In this document: piece by piece, positions 62,549-64,000 of the stretch
How the letters are laid out: the number at the start of each line of letters is the position of its first letter
Numbering within the stretch: the first letter of the stretch is position 1
DNA from: Flavobacterium salmonis
Lineage (GTDB): Bacteria; Bacteroidota; Bacteroidia; Flavobacteriales; Flavobacteriaceae
Direction: 5' to 3'
Assembly (NCBI RefSeq): GCF_903819435.1
Contig: NZ_CAIJDP010000066.1
Coordinates: forward strand, 43,547-107,546
Length of the DNA stretch: 64,000 nt
The notes under the pieces: generated by a model
What the model was told of the DNA's origin: nothing
Seen by the model: the letters and a program-made list of their open reading frames with translations, nothing else
The model's database searches: none
Position numbers and translations under genes: made by a program

Positions 62549-63274
62549 ATGAGAACATTTGTTATTGGCGACGTTCATGGTGGTTTACTTGCCCTTGAAC
62601 AAGTGATGAAAAAAGCTGAAGTTACTGAAAAAGACACCTTAATATTTCTTGGAGATTATGTTGATGGCTGGAGTCAGTCTCCACAGGTAATTGATTATTT
62701 GATTCATCTTCAAAGTAAACAAAACTGTATTTGTATTAGAGGTAATCATGATGAGTTATTATTAGAATGGCTTAAAAATGCTAAAAACAATGAACTATGG
62801 TATCAGCATGGAGGGGAAGCCACAGTTTTGGCTTATGCAAAATTAAATGAAAAACAAAAAGAGGTACATATAAAATTTTTAGAATCATTGCAGGATTATC
62901 ATCTTGATGAAGAAAATCGATTGTTCGTACATGCAGGTTTTACGAATTTAAATGGTGTTGCTTATGAATATTTCCCTAAATTATTTTATTGGGACAGAAC
63001 TTTATGGGAAACAGCTCTTTCGGTAGATCCAAATATGAATAAAGAAGATTTATATTATCCCAAAAGATTTACCTTATATAAGGAAATTTTTATAGGTCAT
63101 ACTCCGGTTAGCCGTATTGGAGAAACAGTTCCGGTTAATAAAGCATGCGTTTGGAATATAGATACAGGGGCGGCTTTCAAAGGGCCATTGACTATAATGA
63201 ATGTGGATACAAAAGAATTTTGGCAAAGTGAACCTTTAAACGAATTGTATTCTAATGAAAGAGGCAGAAATTAA
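62549..63274 (+). CDS. Metallophosphoesterase, PPP-type phosphatase
   Basis: A 241-residue calcineurin-like phosphatase with the metal motifs GDVHGG (7-12), GDYVDGW, IRGNHDELL, HAGFTN and GHTPVS. The pattern matches bacterial serine/threonine phosphatases related to lambda phosphatase and bis(5'-nucleosyl)-tetraphosphatases; which is acted on cannot be told. Single gene, 157 bases after the C1B gene. Confidence 0.92.
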   Translation: MRTFVIGDVHGGLLALEQVMKKAEVTEKDTLIFLGDYVDGWSQSPQVIDYLIHLQSKQNCICIRGNHDELLLEWLKNAKNNELWYQHGGEATVLAYAKLNEKQKEVHIKFLESLQDYHLDEENRLFVHAGFTNLNGVAYEYFPKLFYWDRTLWETALSVDPNMNKEDLYYPKRFTLYKEIFIGHTPVSRIGETVPVNKACVWNIDTGAAFKGPLTIMNVDTKEFWQSEPLNELYSNERGRN

Positions 63275-63317
63275 GTTGTAAAATTCTATTTTTGCTAATA
63301 AAAAATATTTAAGATTT

Positions 63318-63848
63318 ATGAAAAAAGTTATCACATTATTATTTCTGATATTATTCGGAATTACACAAGCACAGGAAGCTTTTAAAGGAAAAGGAGATAT
63401 AAAAGTTAATGTAGGTGCGAATATTCAGGATGGAGGTTCAGGAATTCAGGGCTCAGTTGATTTTGGTTTGGCTGAAAATTTTTCTTATGGTTTTGTTGGT
63501 TCTTATTTATTGGGAGTAAACGAATTTTCAGGATTTTATAATGGTAGTGAAACTCCATATGATAATGTAAAACCAGATTTTAAAGATCGTTTCGACGCAA
63601 AATTCAGAATAAATGCTAATATTGGAAATGTTTTTAATGTCGATGAAAAATTAGACATTTATCCAGGACTAAGTTTAGGGCTGAAAAATTTTGGAGGTCA
63701 CGTAGGAGGCCGTTACCTTTTTACAGAAGGATTTGGTGTTTTTACTGAACTTGGGTTTCCAATTGCAAAATACAGTGATGATAATGATATGTTTGATCAC
63801 TTAAATAATCAGTTTACTTTTAGTTTGGGAGCATCCTTTAATTTATAA
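63318..63848 (+). CDS. Small outer-membrane beta-barrel-like protein (DUF6646-like)
   Basis: A 176-residue secreted protein with a signal peptide (MKKVITLLFLILFGITQAQ). The mature part alternates strands such as DIKVNVGANIQDG, GIQGSVDFGLAENFSYGFV and FGVFTELGFP, and ends FTFSLGASFNL, the pattern of a small barrel. The fit to DUF6646 is by overall resemblance. Function unknown. It follows the phosphatase gene by 43 bases and ends at a terminator. Confidence 0.8.
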   Translation: MKKVITLLFLILFGITQAQEAFKGKGDIKVNVGANIQDGGSGIQGSVDFGLAENFSYGFVGSYLLGVNEFSGFYNGSETPYDNVKPDFKDRFDAKFRINANIGNVFNVDEKLDIYPGLSLGLKNFGGHVGGRYLFTEGFGVFTELGFPIAKYSDDNDMFDHLNNQFTFSLGASFNL

Positions 63849-63875
63849 GGAATAATATAAAAGCAGCTTTCTTAT

Positions 63876-63916
63876 AAAAAGGCGACAATTTGAAATTTCA
63901 AATTGTCGCCTTTTTT
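63876..63916 (+). terminator. Terminator after the barrel protein gene
   Basis: A perfect stem of about 19 bases (AAAAGGCGACAATTTGAAA with its complement) and a T run. Confidence 0.9.
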
Positions 63917-63987
63917 AATTCCAAAAACTTAGACAGGTTAGATTTAGAATTAAATAATTAAAACCCGTTAGGTTAAATTAAAAATAG

Positions 63988-64000
63988 TGTCATCCTGAGC
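63988..64000. repeat. Start of a dispersed CTGAGC repeat, cut by the window end
   Basis: TGTCATCCTGAGC at the last 13 bases matches the first part of the repeat at 32638, 45153 and 45358, except at two positions. Confidence 0.55.

Overview
The window reads as chromosome from a Flavobacterium-like member of the Bacteroidota. The DNA is AT-rich. Promoters fit the Bacteroidota form (TTG, a 17-23 base gap, TAnnTTTG), and the gene set is typical of the group: DUF3078, DUF2480, IPExxxVDY, DUF5689 plus a TonB-dependent receptor, a 632-residue PurF, and GH51 arabinose genes beside araBDA. No rRNA, CRISPR array, insertion sequence or prophage is seen. All product names come from reading the proteins and motifs by eye; no search was run.

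Layout. 0.1-7.7 kb: L-arabinose use (secreted GH51 arabinofuranosidase, araB, araD, araA, lipoprotein aldose epimerase), with a promoter and a candidate operator before araB. 7.9-9.7 kb: a lone KAP-type P-loop NTPase. 9.8-14.5 kb: OsmC, an ACT-domain protein, YraN, an LD-carboxypeptidase, a secreted EEP-family protein and 3-hydroxyanthranilate dioxygenase. 14.6-17.1 kb: an accessory cassette on the minus strand (small kinase, PIN-GNAT-PUA-like fusion, ASCH protein), followed by a serine hydrolase broken by two frameshifts. 18.7-23.5 kb: the sufS-sufE-DUF59 operon, interrupted by a GxxExxY gene that lies between two palindromic repeats. 23.6-35 kb: HflX, a DUF5689/TonB receptor pair behind a terminator-bearing leader, an MFS transporter, DUF4256, a Gfo/Idh/MocA oxidoreductase and an old-yellow-enzyme homologue. 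35-37.5 kb: RseP, two identical tRNA-Asn genes and a TPR protein.

37.9-42.7 kb: six tightly coupled, AT-rich genes (LuxI/FeeM-like acyltransferase, haem-oxygenase-like diiron enzyme, BtaA-like DUF3419 protein, GNAT-like protein, PlsC-like acyltransferase, fatty-acid desaturase). I read them as an unrecognised amino-acid-containing lipid or acyl-amide pathway. 43-50.4 kb: tRNA-Leu, prs, L25, pth, sod, purF and a PfkB kinase. Between sod and purF lie two tandem units that look like complete small-RNA genes. 50.6-53.2 kb: an alpha/beta hydrolase, an ECF sigma factor with a likely anti-sigma partner, and a divergent DUF6249 gene; both sides of the divergent gap carry the same promoter motif, TGTAACCT-N15-CGTC. 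53.3-59 kb: rnhA, purN, acpP, fabF, rnc, an IPExxxVDY protein and pyk. 59.2-63.9 kb: a CPBP protease, an AraC regulator, a C1B cysteine peptidase, a metallophosphoesterase and a small beta-barrel protein.

The strongest new leads are the six-gene lipid-type operon, the tandem small RNAs, the matched ECF promoters, the repeat-flanked GxxExxY insertion in the suf operon, and the PIN-GNAT-PUA cassette.
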